Shown: positions 1 to 6,884 of the stretch, piece after piece | Layout of the letters: every line of letters starts with the position of its first letter | How positions within the stretch are numbered: the stretch's first letter is position 1 | Assembly: GCA_947483645.1 (NCBI GenBank) | Contig: CANKLS010000026.1 | Coordinates: 1-19,847 of the forward strand | Direction: 5' to 3' | Length of the DNA: 19,847 nucleotides | DNA from: Bradymonadales bacterium | Lineage (GTDB): Bacteria > Myxococcota > Bradymonadia > REDH01 | Position numbers and translations under genes: made by a program | The notes under the pieces: model-generated | Databases searched by the model: none | Seen by the model: the letters and a program-made list of their open reading frames with translations, nothing else | What the model was told of the DNA's origin: nothing

Positions 1-1
1 C

Positions 2-721
2 CCGAAGATTCGACGCTATCCGCTCATCGGAACGACCGTCGGATGCCGCGCAACGCTCCACGGATACGGTCAAAACGAAGACGACCTCAGCCGCGCACAC
101 CGCATCTACGACCACCGGAGCGAGGGGCTCGATGGCTTCTTCTCCATCGCCGGCGGCAAGCTGGCAACCTACCGCATCATGGCGGAGGAGGCGACCGATG
201 CGCTCATGCAGTCGCTCGGCCGGAGCGTGGCCTGCGAGACCGCGACACGCGCCCTGCCCGGCGGCGAACACCACGGGCTGATGGTCCGAGATTTTGTGGA
301 GGCAGGCGTGAGCGCGGTCGCCGGTTCGCGCATTCTCTACCGTCACGGCTCGCGCGCGGAGCAGATTCTGGCGATGGTCCGCGAAACGCCCTCCATGGCG
401 GCCATCGTGGATCCGGCCGAACCGGTCATCGAGGCGGAGCTGCGTTACTGCCTGCGCAACGAGGCGGTGGTCCAGTTCGACGACCTCAAGCGGCGATGCC
501 GGCTGGGCGTGGGCGGCGACTTTGGCGTGCGCTCCATTCTGCCTGCGGCGCGCATCTTCTGCGAGGAGCGCGGGTTGGCTCCCTCCTGCATGACCGATGT
601 GGCGCTGGCCTTCATGCAGTCTCGCTGGGAAGACCGGCGCGGACTCATGACCGGTGGAGCTGCGATGGCCGAAACGCGGGCGGCGCATGCGCTGCTGGCT
701 GGCCTCGGAGGTGGGCTGTGA
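2..721 (+). CDS. glpA: Glycerol-3-phosphate dehydrogenase subunit A, C-terminal part (5' cut by window edge)
   Basis: The FAD-dependent large subunit oxidises sn-glycerol 3-phosphate to dihydroxyacetone phosphate and feeds electrons to the respiratory chain. The reading frame is open from the first bases, so the gene begins outside the window; 239 residues are visible. Fragment residues 47-58 carry the FAD-domain end motif FFSIAGGKLATYR, followed by IMAEEATDAL, both typical of GlpA/GlpD. After that come a RHGSRAEQIL segment and EAELRYCLRNE...DLKRRCRLG, matching the C-terminal domain shared by GlpA and GlpD. A further ~60 residues resemble the E. coli GlpA tail. The cysteines expected for the BFD-type [2Fe-2S] cluster in E. 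coli GlpA are not there. The gene overlaps glpB by four bases, so GlpA rather than GlpD is preferred. The long frame-1 opening over the same bases is a shadow. Confidence 0.88.
   Translation, partial: PKIRRYPLIGTTVGCRATLHGYGQNEDDLSRAHRIYDHRSEGLDGFFSIAGGKLATYRIMAEEATDALMQSLGRSVACETATRALPGGEHHGLMVRDFVEAGVSAVAGSRILYRHGSRAEQILAMVRETPSMAAIVDPAEPVIEAELRYCLRNEAVVQFDDLKRRCRLGVGGDFGVRSILPAARIFCEERGLAPSCMTDVALAFMQSRWEDRRGLMTGGAAMAETRAAHALLAGLGGGL
707..711 (+). promoter_or_regulatory. Ribosome binding site of glpB
   Basis: A full GGAGG lies six bases before the GTG at 718. It fixes the glpB start inside the last codons of glpA and rules out the much longer upstream extension of this frame. Confidence 0.8.
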
Positions 722-1932
722 CGGCTCGGTTCGACCTGATCGTCGTGGGTGCGGGGCTCGCTGGAGCGACCGCTGCGCTCGCTGCGGCGGAGTCGGGTGC
801 GAAGGTGCTTGTGTGCGACGCCGGCCAGGGCGCGAGCCTCCACTGGTCGGGGATGGGCCACCTCTTTGGGCCGATCGCGCCGCCACCGGCCGCGTTAGGG
901 AGCCTTCCGACAGTGGCGAGCAGCAGCCGAAAGTGGGGTTCGGGTGAACGGATTGCGGCGCTGTCCCAGGCCTGTCCGAACCATCCCTTTGTGCAGCTCG
1001 GCTGGGGTGCAGACGAGGTGCAGCGCCGCACCGAGCGGGCGATTCGGCTGCTAGGCATCGATGCGACGGTGCATCCGCGGGCGCTCGGGCTACCGGTGAC
1101 CGAAGGGCTCATCCGGAGTGCAGACCTGGTGGCCGCCGGAATGATGACGACGGCGCATCGCAGCCCCACCTTTGTTGGGTTTGCCGCGATGCCCTGCTGT
1201 TCTGCGACCTGGCTCGCGGCGGTCTGGCGTGATGCAGGGTTGGGCGAAGCGGAGTCGTTTGAGATTTCGGCGCAACGCTGGGGCGGTCTGCTTCAGGCCT
1301 CCGCTGCGACTGCTGGTTGGGATGCGGAGGCCTGGTTCGCGCTTCTGATCCAGGCGCCGGGCGAAGGTCCGCTCGTGCTACCGCCGCTGCTTGGGGCCAC
1401 CTTTGAGCGGGCTGCAATGCTTCGTGCTGAGCTTTCGGAGCGTCTTGGCCGGCCGGTGCTAGAGCTTGCAGCGACCACCGAGCCGGTCTGGGGGATGCGA
1501 CTTCGTGCACAACTTGACCGGGCGCTGTCGGCTGCGGGTGTGGCGCGGTTTGGCGTGATCGCAGTGCCGCCCACGCGGCGAGCGGATAGCTGGCACATCG
1601 CTGCCGGGGCCGAGGAGGCCGAGGCAGGCGTGGCCATTCTTGCCACCGGCTCTCAGGACTGGCGCGGCAGTGCGGCCGTCGATGAGCGCTGGCTGAACGC
1701 GACCGGCGCCTCGGTGGATGCAACGACCTCGGAGCCTTGGCTGCCGCAGCGTCAGGGGCAGCGCGGGGTACAGAGCGACCGGCGGCTTGCCGTAGACGGA
1801 GCGACGGGGCTGTTCGCCTGTGGTGGCGCGCTGGCGGGTCACGACGCTGCGCGCGACCAGACAGCCTTTGGCCTCTCCGTGGCCACAGCCGTCGAGGCTG
1901 CGAAGCAGGCGCTTGCGGAGGCGGCCCGATGA
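718..1932 (+). CDS. glpB: Anaerobic-type glycerol-3-phosphate dehydrogenase subunit B
   Basis: GlpB is the second flavoprotein-like subunit of the GlpABC complex. The protein is 404 residues, close to the ~419 of E. coli GlpB. Residues 5-20 form a Rossmann dinucleotide-binding start with the motif VVGAGLAGATAA. This is followed by GQGASLHWSGMGHLFGP, comparable to the GQSALHFSSGSLDLL region of E. coli GlpB. The C-terminal part has a second FAD-contact pattern, GLFACGGALAGHD...TAFGLSVATAVEAA, as expected for this family. The GTG start overlaps the glpA stop (GTGA) and sits six bases after a full GGAGG, so translation is probably coupled to glpA. The frame is open upstream to base 43, but that part lies antiphase over glpA and is not coding. 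It could be another FAD-dependent reductase, but position and motifs favour GlpB. Confidence 0.85.
   Translation: MTARFDLIVVGAGLAGATAALAAAESGAKVLVCDAGQGASLHWSGMGHLFGPIAPPPAALGSLPTVASSSRKWGSGERIAALSQACPNHPFVQLGWGADEVQRRTERAIRLLGIDATVHPRALGLPVTEGLIRSADLVAAGMMTTAHRSPTFVGFAAMPCCSATWLAAVWRDAGLGEAESFEISAQRWGGLLQASAATAGWDAEAWFALLIQAPGEGPLVLPPLLGATFERAAMLRAELSERLGRPVLELAATTEPVWGMRLRAQLDRALSAAGVARFGVIAVPPTRRADSWHIAAGAEEAEAGVAILATGSQDWRGSAAVDERWLNATGASVDATTSEPWLPQRQGQRGVQSDRRLAVDGATGLFACGGALAGHDAARDQTAFGLSVATAVEAAKQALAEAAR
1917..1921 (+). promoter_or_regulatory. Ribosome binding site of the GlpC-like gene
   Basis: GGAGG seven bases upstream of the ATG at 1929, inside the last codons of glpB. It supports that start over the earlier frame opening at 1737. 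Confidence 0.75.
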
Positions 1933-2345
1933 AGCGACTCCACGCACTCGCGCTCCTGGCCTTCTACTTCTGGCGCCACTGGTTCCTCAAGTTGACCTTC
2001 CGTTACAACGCAGGTGGCGAAGGCCGTTTTCTTTCGAACTACCGGCCCGATCACATCGAGCCGCTCAGCCGGTCCGAGCGGAAGCTCCGCCCGAGGGCCA
2101 TGGGCTGCATCGGCTGCGGACTCTGTGATGCCGTCTGCCTGCCCGCCGCCTCCTCTGCCGACGGCCCGTTGAGCCTCTCGGCGCTCATGCTGGCTGCAGG
2201 CCGTGACGGGACGGCGGCGGCCTCCGCGAAGGTGGATGCCGACAGGCTGGGCTGCACCGATTGCGGCGCCTGCGAGCCACTCTGCCCATCGGGGCTGCCC
2301 ATCGTGCGACTGCTGGCAGGGCTCCGCGGCGAAGAGGCCGCTTGA
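1929..2345 (+). CDS. Short GlpC-like ferredoxin with two [4Fe-4S] motifs
   Basis: A 138-residue protein with two complete four-cysteine motifs: C60, C63, C66, C70 (CIGCGLCDAVC) and C109, C112, C115, C119 followed by Pro (CTDCGACEPLCP). This is the layout of the N-terminal ferredoxin region of GlpC, the membrane-anchoring electron-transfer subunit of GlpABC. E. coli GlpC is about 396 residues and continues into two Cys-rich CCG domains; here the protein stops about 19 residues after the second motif. Instead it has a ~58-residue N-terminal extension with an aromatic, hydrophobic stretch (residues 7-26) that could lie on or in the membrane. The start overlaps the glpB stop (ATGA) and follows a GGAGG. 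The likely role is passing electrons from GlpA/GlpB onward; the acceptor cannot be read from the sequence. A separate ferredoxin unrelated to GlpC by descent is the alternative. Confidence 0.78.
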   Translation: MKRLHALALLAFYFWRHWFLKLTFRYNAGGEGRFLSNYRPDHIEPLSRSERKLRPRAMGCIGCGLCDAVCLPAASSADGPLSLSALMLAAGRDGTAAASAKVDADRLGCTDCGACEPLCPSGLPIVRLLAGLRGEEAA

Positions 2346-3427
2346 CGGACGGTAGGCCCGCCTTTCTCTCGCTGACGGCCAACGAGGCGGGCGAGGCTGC
2401 GCGCACGGCCGGCTACGCCCCGATGCATGCGATGCGGCTTCGGCGGACGCTTTTGGCGGGCGGCGACCCGATGGCAGACGAAACGGTTCCTGAGCGGCTG
2501 CGACAGGCTTTCGATGCGCGCTTCGCATGGCTCGGCACCTCCATCGTGACCCATTCGCCGAGCAGCGACGGCTCCTGCAAAATCTTGCTACAGCTCAACG
2601 ATGGCCGCTCGGTGGAGGCCGTTCACCTGCCCGGCGCGAGCGCTCCGCCCCACCTCGACACCGCGATGCGGCCGGCGCGGGCCGCAGCCGGCTCGGCCTG
2701 CATCTCGTCGCAGGTTGGCTGCGCGATGGCCTGCCGCTTCTGTGCGTCGGGCCTCGACAAGGTAGCCCGCAACCTCACGGTCTCGGAGATCCTGGAGCAG
2801 GTGGTGCACCTGCGGAGGCGGGGTTCGGTGGAACGGATCGTCTTCATGGGGTCGGGGGAGCCGACGCAGAACCTGCAGGCGGTGGCGGCCGCACTCGACA
2901 TCTTGCGCGATGAGGCCGGCATTGGGCCGCGGCACGTGATTGTCAGCACGGTCGGACCCGCGCCGGCCATCGACCGCCTGACCGCGACCGGACGGAAGTT
3001 CACGCTCGCGCTCTCGCTGCACAGCGCGCGCGCCGAAACGCGGGCGGCGCTCATCCCGACGCAGACGAAGGCGACGCCGGTATCGTTGCTGGAGGCCGCC
3101 GACCGCTTCGCAGCCGCGACCGGCCGTCCCTTTCAGGTCGAGATGGTGCTGCTTGCGGGCATCAACGATGGCGAAGAAGAGTCGGAAGCAATGGCAACGC
3201 TGCTGGCGGGCCGGCGGGGCCACCTGTCGGCGATTCGCTGGAACCGGGTGGAGGGCATGCCCTTCGAGACAACGCCCTGGCCGGTTGCCAATGCCTTCGT
3301 GCGCCGGCTCCGTGCGGCAGGGGTCTCGGCGACGCTCCGCCGCACGGTGGGTCAGAGCGCCGACGGGGCCTGCGGCCAGCTCCGTGCCCGGCAGCTCGGG
3401 CTAACGCCGGAGCCGGGCGAGGTGTGA
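2342..3427 (+). CDS. rlmN: RlmN-family radical SAM rRNA/tRNA adenine C2-methyltransferase
   Basis: RlmN uses two S-adenosylmethionine molecules and a [4Fe-4S] cluster to methylate C2 of an adenosine in 23S rRNA (A2503 in E. coli) and in some tRNAs. The 361-residue protein has the radical SAM triad C127, C131, C134 (CAMACRFC). C120 is the counterpart of E. coli Cys118, and C344 in GACGQL is the counterpart of the methyl-carrying Cys355. RNLTVSEILEQV, IVSTVGPAPAI and LALSLHSARAETR also match the family. The usual GMGEP motif reads GSGEP (FMGSGEPTQN), so it is somewhat divergent and may be a paralog. The TTG at 2342 was chosen because it overlaps the previous stop (TTGA), follows AAGAGG by four bases and keeps the family N-terminal helices. 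An in-frame start at 2261 would run through the ferredoxin gene and is unlikely; an internal ATG at 2423 lacks a good ribosome site. Confidence 0.85.
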   Translation: MTDGRPAFLSLTANEAGEAARTAGYAPMHAMRLRRTLLAGGDPMADETVPERLRQAFDARFAWLGTSIVTHSPSSDGSCKILLQLNDGRSVEAVHLPGASAPPHLDTAMRPARAAAGSACISSQVGCAMACRFCASGLDKVARNLTVSEILEQVVHLRRRGSVERIVFMGSGEPTQNLQAVAAALDILRDEAGIGPRHVIVSTVGPAPAIDRLTATGRKFTLALSLHSARAETRAALIPTQTKATPVSLLEAADRFAAATGRPFQVEMVLLAGINDGEEESEAMATLLAGRRGHLSAIRWNRVEGMPFETTPWPVANAFVRRLRAAGVSATLRRTVGQSADGACGQLRARQLGLTPEPGEV

Positions 3428-3432
3428 TGCCC

Positions 3433-3444
3433 CAGATCGATCTG
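3433..3444. promoter_or_regulatory. Perfect 12-bp palindrome, possible operator
   Basis: CAGATCGATCTG reads the same on both strands. It lies just after the rlmN stop and five bases before the proposed -35 element of the RCC1 lipoprotein gene, a usual place for a dimeric regulator to bind. No known regulator is assigned, and palindromes of this length can arise by chance. Confidence 0.3.
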
Positions 3445-3449
3445 CGAGG

Positions 3450-3479
3450 TTGACGCTATCGCGCGGATTGGGCCATACT
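3450..3479 (+). promoter_or_regulatory. Likely sigma70-type promoter of the RCC1 lipoprotein gene
   Basis: TTGACG (3450-3455), an 18-base spacer and CATACT (3474-3479) resemble -35 and -10 boxes. They sit 30 bases before the ATG at 3510 in the only gap between rlmN and this gene. Confidence 0.45.
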
Positions 3480-3497
3480 CGGGTTACTTCATCGCTC

Positions 3498-3502
3498 GGG
3501 AG
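3498..3502 (+). promoter_or_regulatory. Ribosome binding site choosing the RCC1 lipoprotein start
   Basis: GGGAG seven bases before the ATG at 3510. It favours this start over earlier in-frame openings and over the second ATG at 3531. Confidence 0.6.
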
Positions 3503-3509
3503 CACGCTC

Positions 3510-4829
3510 ATGTCGACCTCGCACTTAGGGATGCTTTCTTTCGCCGCCCTCGCCGCAGCGCTCTTGCTCGCAGCCTGCGGAGGGCCGCAGCAGGGGTCGG
3601 GACCGAGCGAGGCAGCGGCCTTCGCCACCATCGGCGGTGGTCATACCTGCGCGGTGATGACCAACGGCACCATGCGCTGCTGGGGCCGTGGCGAGTTCGG
3701 GCAGTTGGGCTACGGCGACCGGCTCTCTATCGGCGACGACGAGCTTGCAGGCGCAGGCGGCCTCGTCTCCGTTCCAGGCAAGGTCGTGTCGGCCGATGCG
3801 GGTGAAGACCACACCTGCGCGGTGAGCGATCGCGGGCAGGTCCGCTGCTGGGGCCGCAACCTCCGCGGGCAGCTTGGCCGTGGCGGACGCGACAACATGG
3901 GCGACGACGAGACCGTCTCGGAGATGTCGTCCGTCAGCCTCGGCGAGCGGGCGATTGGGGTCGCCGCAGGCTTCGCACACAGCTGCGCGGTGACAGACCG
4001 CGGCAACCTCTTCTGTTGGGGCGCCAACGAGGCGGGCCAGCTCGGCTACGGCGATACGGCAGACTACGGCTTGCTGCCCGGAGAGCGGCCCGATGCACGG
4101 GGACCTGTACCTCTGGGCGCGAAGGCAATCGGCGTGGCAGCGGGCGCCAAGCACACCTGCGCGCTGCTCGAGGGAGGCGATGTCCTCTGCTGGGGCCGCG
4201 GCGAATCCGGGCAGACCGGCCGCGGCGACCGGCTGAGTTGGGGCGACACACCGCAGCGGTTTCCTTCCGTGGGCCAGCGCGTTGCGCTTGGCGGACCAGC
4301 CGTTGCGATTTCTGCGGGCGACCTCCACAGCTGCGCGCTCATGGCGAACGGCACCGCCCGCTGCTGGGGTTACGGCTGGGATGGCCGGCTCGGCACGGGC
4401 AGCACCAGCGCCATTGGCGACGACGAGCAGGTGACGTCGGTGGAGCCCATCCGGTTTGCCACGGCGATCACCTCGGTGTCGGCGGGCAGCCAGCACACCT
4501 GCCTTACGACTGCGGCGGGCGAGGTCTCCTGCTTCGGGCGCGGGGCCGCGGGTCAGCTTGGCCGAGGGGATGCGGACGACGCGGGCGCCCAGTTTGCGGT
4601 GGGCGCGATGGCGACCATCAACCTCGGACCAAAATTGCCCGCACGTGCTGTGGCAGCAGGTCCTCGCTGGAGCTGCGCCGTCTTCGCCACCTCGCTCCGT
4701 TGCTGGGGCGAGAACGGCCTGGCAAGCCAGCTCGGCAGCCGCAAGGTAGGCATGGAGAACTGGGGTGACGACCCGGGCGAACTGCCTGTGCCTGTCGAGT
4801 TCTCCGCGCCAGGGGACAAGGCGCGTTGA
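3510..4829 (+). CDS. RCC1-repeat (BNR-like beta-propeller) lipoprotein
   Basis: A 439-residue exported protein. Residues 1-22 are a lipoprotein signal peptide ending LLAAC, with C23 as the lipidated residue. Glycine, not aspartate, follows, so the outer membrane is the likely site. The rest is seven RCC1-type repeats, each with the core H(T/S)CA...(R/L)CWG...GQLG. Every repeat carries a cysteine pair ten residues apart (C47/C57, C103/C113, C159/C169, C217/C227, C275/C285, C331/C341; nine apart in the last, C389/C398), probably blade-stabilising disulfides. Seven blades would close a complete propeller. Repeats 1, 2, 4 and 5 also share an acidic GDDE or WGD turn after the core. Such lipoproteins are frequent in myxobacteria and relatives. 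The ligand is unknown, and a nucleotide-exchange role like eukaryotic RCC1 should not be assumed. It has its own promoter and is not part of either flanking operon. Confidence 0.87.
   Translation: MSTSHLGMLSFAALAAALLLAACGGPQQGSGPSEAAAFATIGGGHTCAVMTNGTMRCWGRGEFGQLGYGDRLSIGDDELAGAGGLVSVPGKVVSADAGEDHTCAVSDRGQVRCWGRNLRGQLGRGGRDNMGDDETVSEMSSVSLGERAIGVAAGFAHSCAVTDRGNLFCWGANEAGQLGYGDTADYGLLPGERPDARGPVPLGAKAIGVAAGAKHTCALLEGGDVLCWGRGESGQTGRGDRLSWGDTPQRFPSVGQRVALGGPAVAISAGDLHSCALMANGTARCWGYGWDGRLGTGSTSAIGDDEQVTSVEPIRFATAITSVSAGSQHTCLTTAAGEVSCFGRGAAGQLGRGDADDAGAQFAVGAMATINLGPKLPARAVAAGPRWSCAVFATSLRCWGENGLASQLGSRKVGMENWGDDPGELPVPVEFSAPGDKAR
3624..4799 (+). repeat. Seven tandem RCC1 protein repeats (degenerate at DNA level)
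   Basis: Coding repeats of about 51-60 residues beginning near F38, V92, A148, K205, P263, A319 and K375 of the lipoprotein. They share the HTCA...CWG...GQLG core but have diverged in DNA sequence, so this is an old protein duplication rather than an active tandem array. Confidence 0.7.
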
Positions 4830-4909
4830 CGACAGACCCGCGTTGCCGCTAGCGACCTGCAGGCCTTCGACCTAGATTCGTGTCCGCCCGCAGCCGGAGT
4901 CTCTTCGCC
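4830..4909 (+). promoter_or_regulatory. Probable promoter region of the ABC importer operon
   Basis: This 80-base gap separates the RCC1 gene from the importer. TAGATT at 4873-4878 is a plausible -10 box, but the matching -35 is poor. GGAG at 4896-4899 is ten bases before the ATG at 4910. No terminator hairpin with a T-run is visible. Confidence 0.3.
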
Positions 4910-6862
4910 ATGCAACGACAGTTTGTCGCGACCATCGTCCAGTCTGTTCTCTTCCTGCTCTTCTGCGTCCTGATTGTGCTAGGCATCGTTCAGGTGAACC
5001 ACCTGGAGCAGATCGTCGTTGAGACCCGCAAATCGGTAGAAAACCTCAACGACGCGGTCGCCAAGCTCGAGTCAAAGGTACAGGGCGGCGGTAGTGCTGC
5101 ACCTGCCACGAGCGCGACTGCTGCAGAGGGCCCCGGTGGTTGGGCCAAGCGCTACTTCACCGAGGCGGATTGGGAGCTCTACAACCGGCCGGGCAACCTC
5201 CTGCAGGTGAGCGACGCGCCCACGATGCCGGCTGGCGCGGTTGAAGGCGGCACGCTCCACCGCGCCTCCATCAGCGACATCCCAGGCCTCAACTACATCA
5301 CCGAAAACGCCGCCGACGTGCAGGACATCTACTCCTACGTGACCGACGGCCTCGCCGACCGCGACCGCAAGGATCCGAACCGCTGGACGCCGCGGCTGGC
5401 CGTCCGCATCGAGGCCACGCCCGATCGGAAGTCCTTCCATGTCTGGCTCCGCAAGGGAGTGAAGTGGCACCGCCCCGCGGTGGACTTCACCAATGCTCGG
5501 TACAACTGGCTCAAGGCAGACCACGAGCTGGTCGCCGACGACTTCGCCTTCATGGTCGAGCTGGCCACCAACCCGCAGGTCGAGGCGCCGCACTATCGGA
5601 ACTACTTTGAGAAGCTCGACAAGGTGCAGGTCATCAATGACCACGAGTTCATCGTTACCTGGAAGGAGAGCGAGTTCACCTCCACGGCTACGACCATCGG
5701 GCTTTTCCCCTACCCGCGATGGCTCTTTGCCTTCGACGAAGATGGCCTGCCCTTCGACAAGTCGGAGCTCGGTCGCCGCTTCAACAACCACTGGTTCAAT
5801 CAGAAGGCAATCGGCGTCGGCCCCTACAAGTTTGTCTCCTGGGAGCAGGGTGGCGCGATCCAGCTGGAGCGCAACGAGGACTTCTACGGCGAGAAGCCGC
5901 CCATCCAGAAGCTCGAGTACAAGGTCATCAACGACGCCACCGCCCGGTTGAACAACCTCCGCGCCGGTGGCTTGGACTTCATCGACCTGCAGCCCAACCA
6001 GTATAAGAACGAGGTGCTGGACGGCGGCACCCCGGACTTCAAGTCGGGCGTGCTGAAGTCCGACCACTACCTGGCCACCTCCTACCGCTACCTCGGCTGG
6101 AACGCCGACGGGAAGTTCTTCGGCGACCGGCGCGTACGCCTCGCAATGACCCACGCCTTCAACCGCGAGCTGATGCTCAAGCAGAACATGCAGGGCCTCG
6201 GCAGGCTGCTGAGCGGCCCCTTCTACATCGCCGGCCCCGACTACGACCAGTCGATCAAGCCCTGGCCCTTTGACCTCAAGCGGGCTGCAGCGCTGCTCGA
6301 CGAGGCCGGCTGGCGCGACGCCGACGGCAACGGCATCCGCGAGAAGGTCATCGACGGCAAGGCGGTCGAGTTCAACTTCGGCATGCTGACCTACGGCTAC
6401 CGGCCGGAGTTCATCGCCGCGATGGAGGCCTTCCGGAACGACCTCCGCACCATCGGCGTCATCATGACGATTGAGCCTGCGGAGTGGGCGATTCTGGTCC
6501 GCCGCATGGAGCAGAAGGACTTTGAGGCCTACACGGGCGGCTGGCAGCTTGGCTGGGACACCGACCTCTACCAGATCTGGCACTCCAGCCAGGCCGACGT
6601 TCCCAAGAGCAGCAACCGGGTTGGCTTCCGCAACGCCGAGGCAGACAAGATCATCGAGGGTGTCCGGGCGGAGTTCGACCTTACCAAGCGCAAGGAACTC
6701 TTTTCCCGCTTCCACAAGCTGGTGCACGAGGAGCAGCCCTACACCTTCTGGTTCGGCGGAGACGAGATTGGCGCCTGGCGCAACCGGATCGAGAATGTCT
6801 CCTTCTCGGTTGTGCGTCCCTACACATGGACGACCAACTGGTTCGTCAAGGATGCGAAGTAG
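4910..6862 (+). CDS. Family 5 (peptide/nickel type) ABC solute-binding protein with N-terminal membrane anchor
   Basis: The extracytoplasmic receptor of the following transporter; 650 residues. From about residue 110 it follows the SBP_bac_5 fold: GGTLHRASISDIPGLN, LKKGVKWH-like LRKGVKWHRP, ADDFAFMVE, GVGPYKFVSWEQG, RNEDFYG, RRVRLAMTHAFNRE and AAALLDEAGWRDADGNG. The N-terminus is unusual. Residues 6-28 form a hydrophobic span without a lipobox or clear cleavage site. Residues 32-57 are a heptad-patterned coiled coil (L32, I35, V43, L46, V50, L53, V57), followed by a Gly/Ala/Ser/Thr-rich linker. It therefore looks like a receptor tethered to the inner membrane on a stalk. The ATG at 4910 follows GGAG; a GTG at 4880 would add ten residues with less support. 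The substrate is probably an oligopeptide, but this is not shown. Confidence 0.87.
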   Translation: MQRQFVATIVQSVLFLLFCVLIVLGIVQVNHLEQIVVETRKSVENLNDAVAKLESKVQGGGSAAPATSATAAEGPGGWAKRYFTEADWELYNRPGNLLQVSDAPTMPAGAVEGGTLHRASISDIPGLNYITENAADVQDIYSYVTDGLADRDRKDPNRWTPRLAVRIEATPDRKSFHVWLRKGVKWHRPAVDFTNARYNWLKADHELVADDFAFMVELATNPQVEAPHYRNYFEKLDKVQVINDHEFIVTWKESEFTSTATTIGLFPYPRWLFAFDEDGLPFDKSELGRRFNNHWFNQKAIGVGPYKFVSWEQGGAIQLERNEDFYGEKPPIQKLEYKVINDATARLNNLRAGGLDFIDLQPNQYKNEVLDGGTPDFKSGVLKSDHYLATSYRYLGWNADGKFFGDRRVRLAMTHAFNRELMLKQNMQGLGRLLSGPFYIAGPDYDQSIKPWPFDLKRAAALLDEAGWRDADGNGIREKVIDGKAVEFNFGMLTYGYRPEFIAAMEAFRNDLRTIGVIMTIEPAEWAILVRRMEQKDFEAYTGGWQLGWDTDLYQIWHSSQADVPKSSNRVGFRNAEADKIIEGVRAEFDLTKRKELFSRFHKLVHEEQPYTFWFGGDEIGAWRNRIENVSFSVVRPYTWTTNWFVKDAK

Positions 6863-6884
6863 TTCGCAGGGGTAGGCAGGCACC

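Noticed and set aside
43..717. Frame-1 opening ahead of glpB, giving a 629-residue product
   Set aside because: It runs antiphase through glpA, has Arg/Pro-rich nonsense composition, and the true start is the GTG at 718 behind GGAGG.
4847..4863. Palindromes CGCTAGCG and CCTGCAGG before the importer operon
   Set aside because: Eight-base palindromes are expected by chance at this base composition, and no T-run supports a terminator.
4880..4909. GTG start for the solute-binding protein
   Set aside because: It lacks a ribosome site and overlaps the likely -10 box; the ATG at 4910 has GGAG.
5072..6883. 603-residue open frame on the - strand
   Set aside because: Antisense shadow of the solute-binding protein with no recognisable motif.
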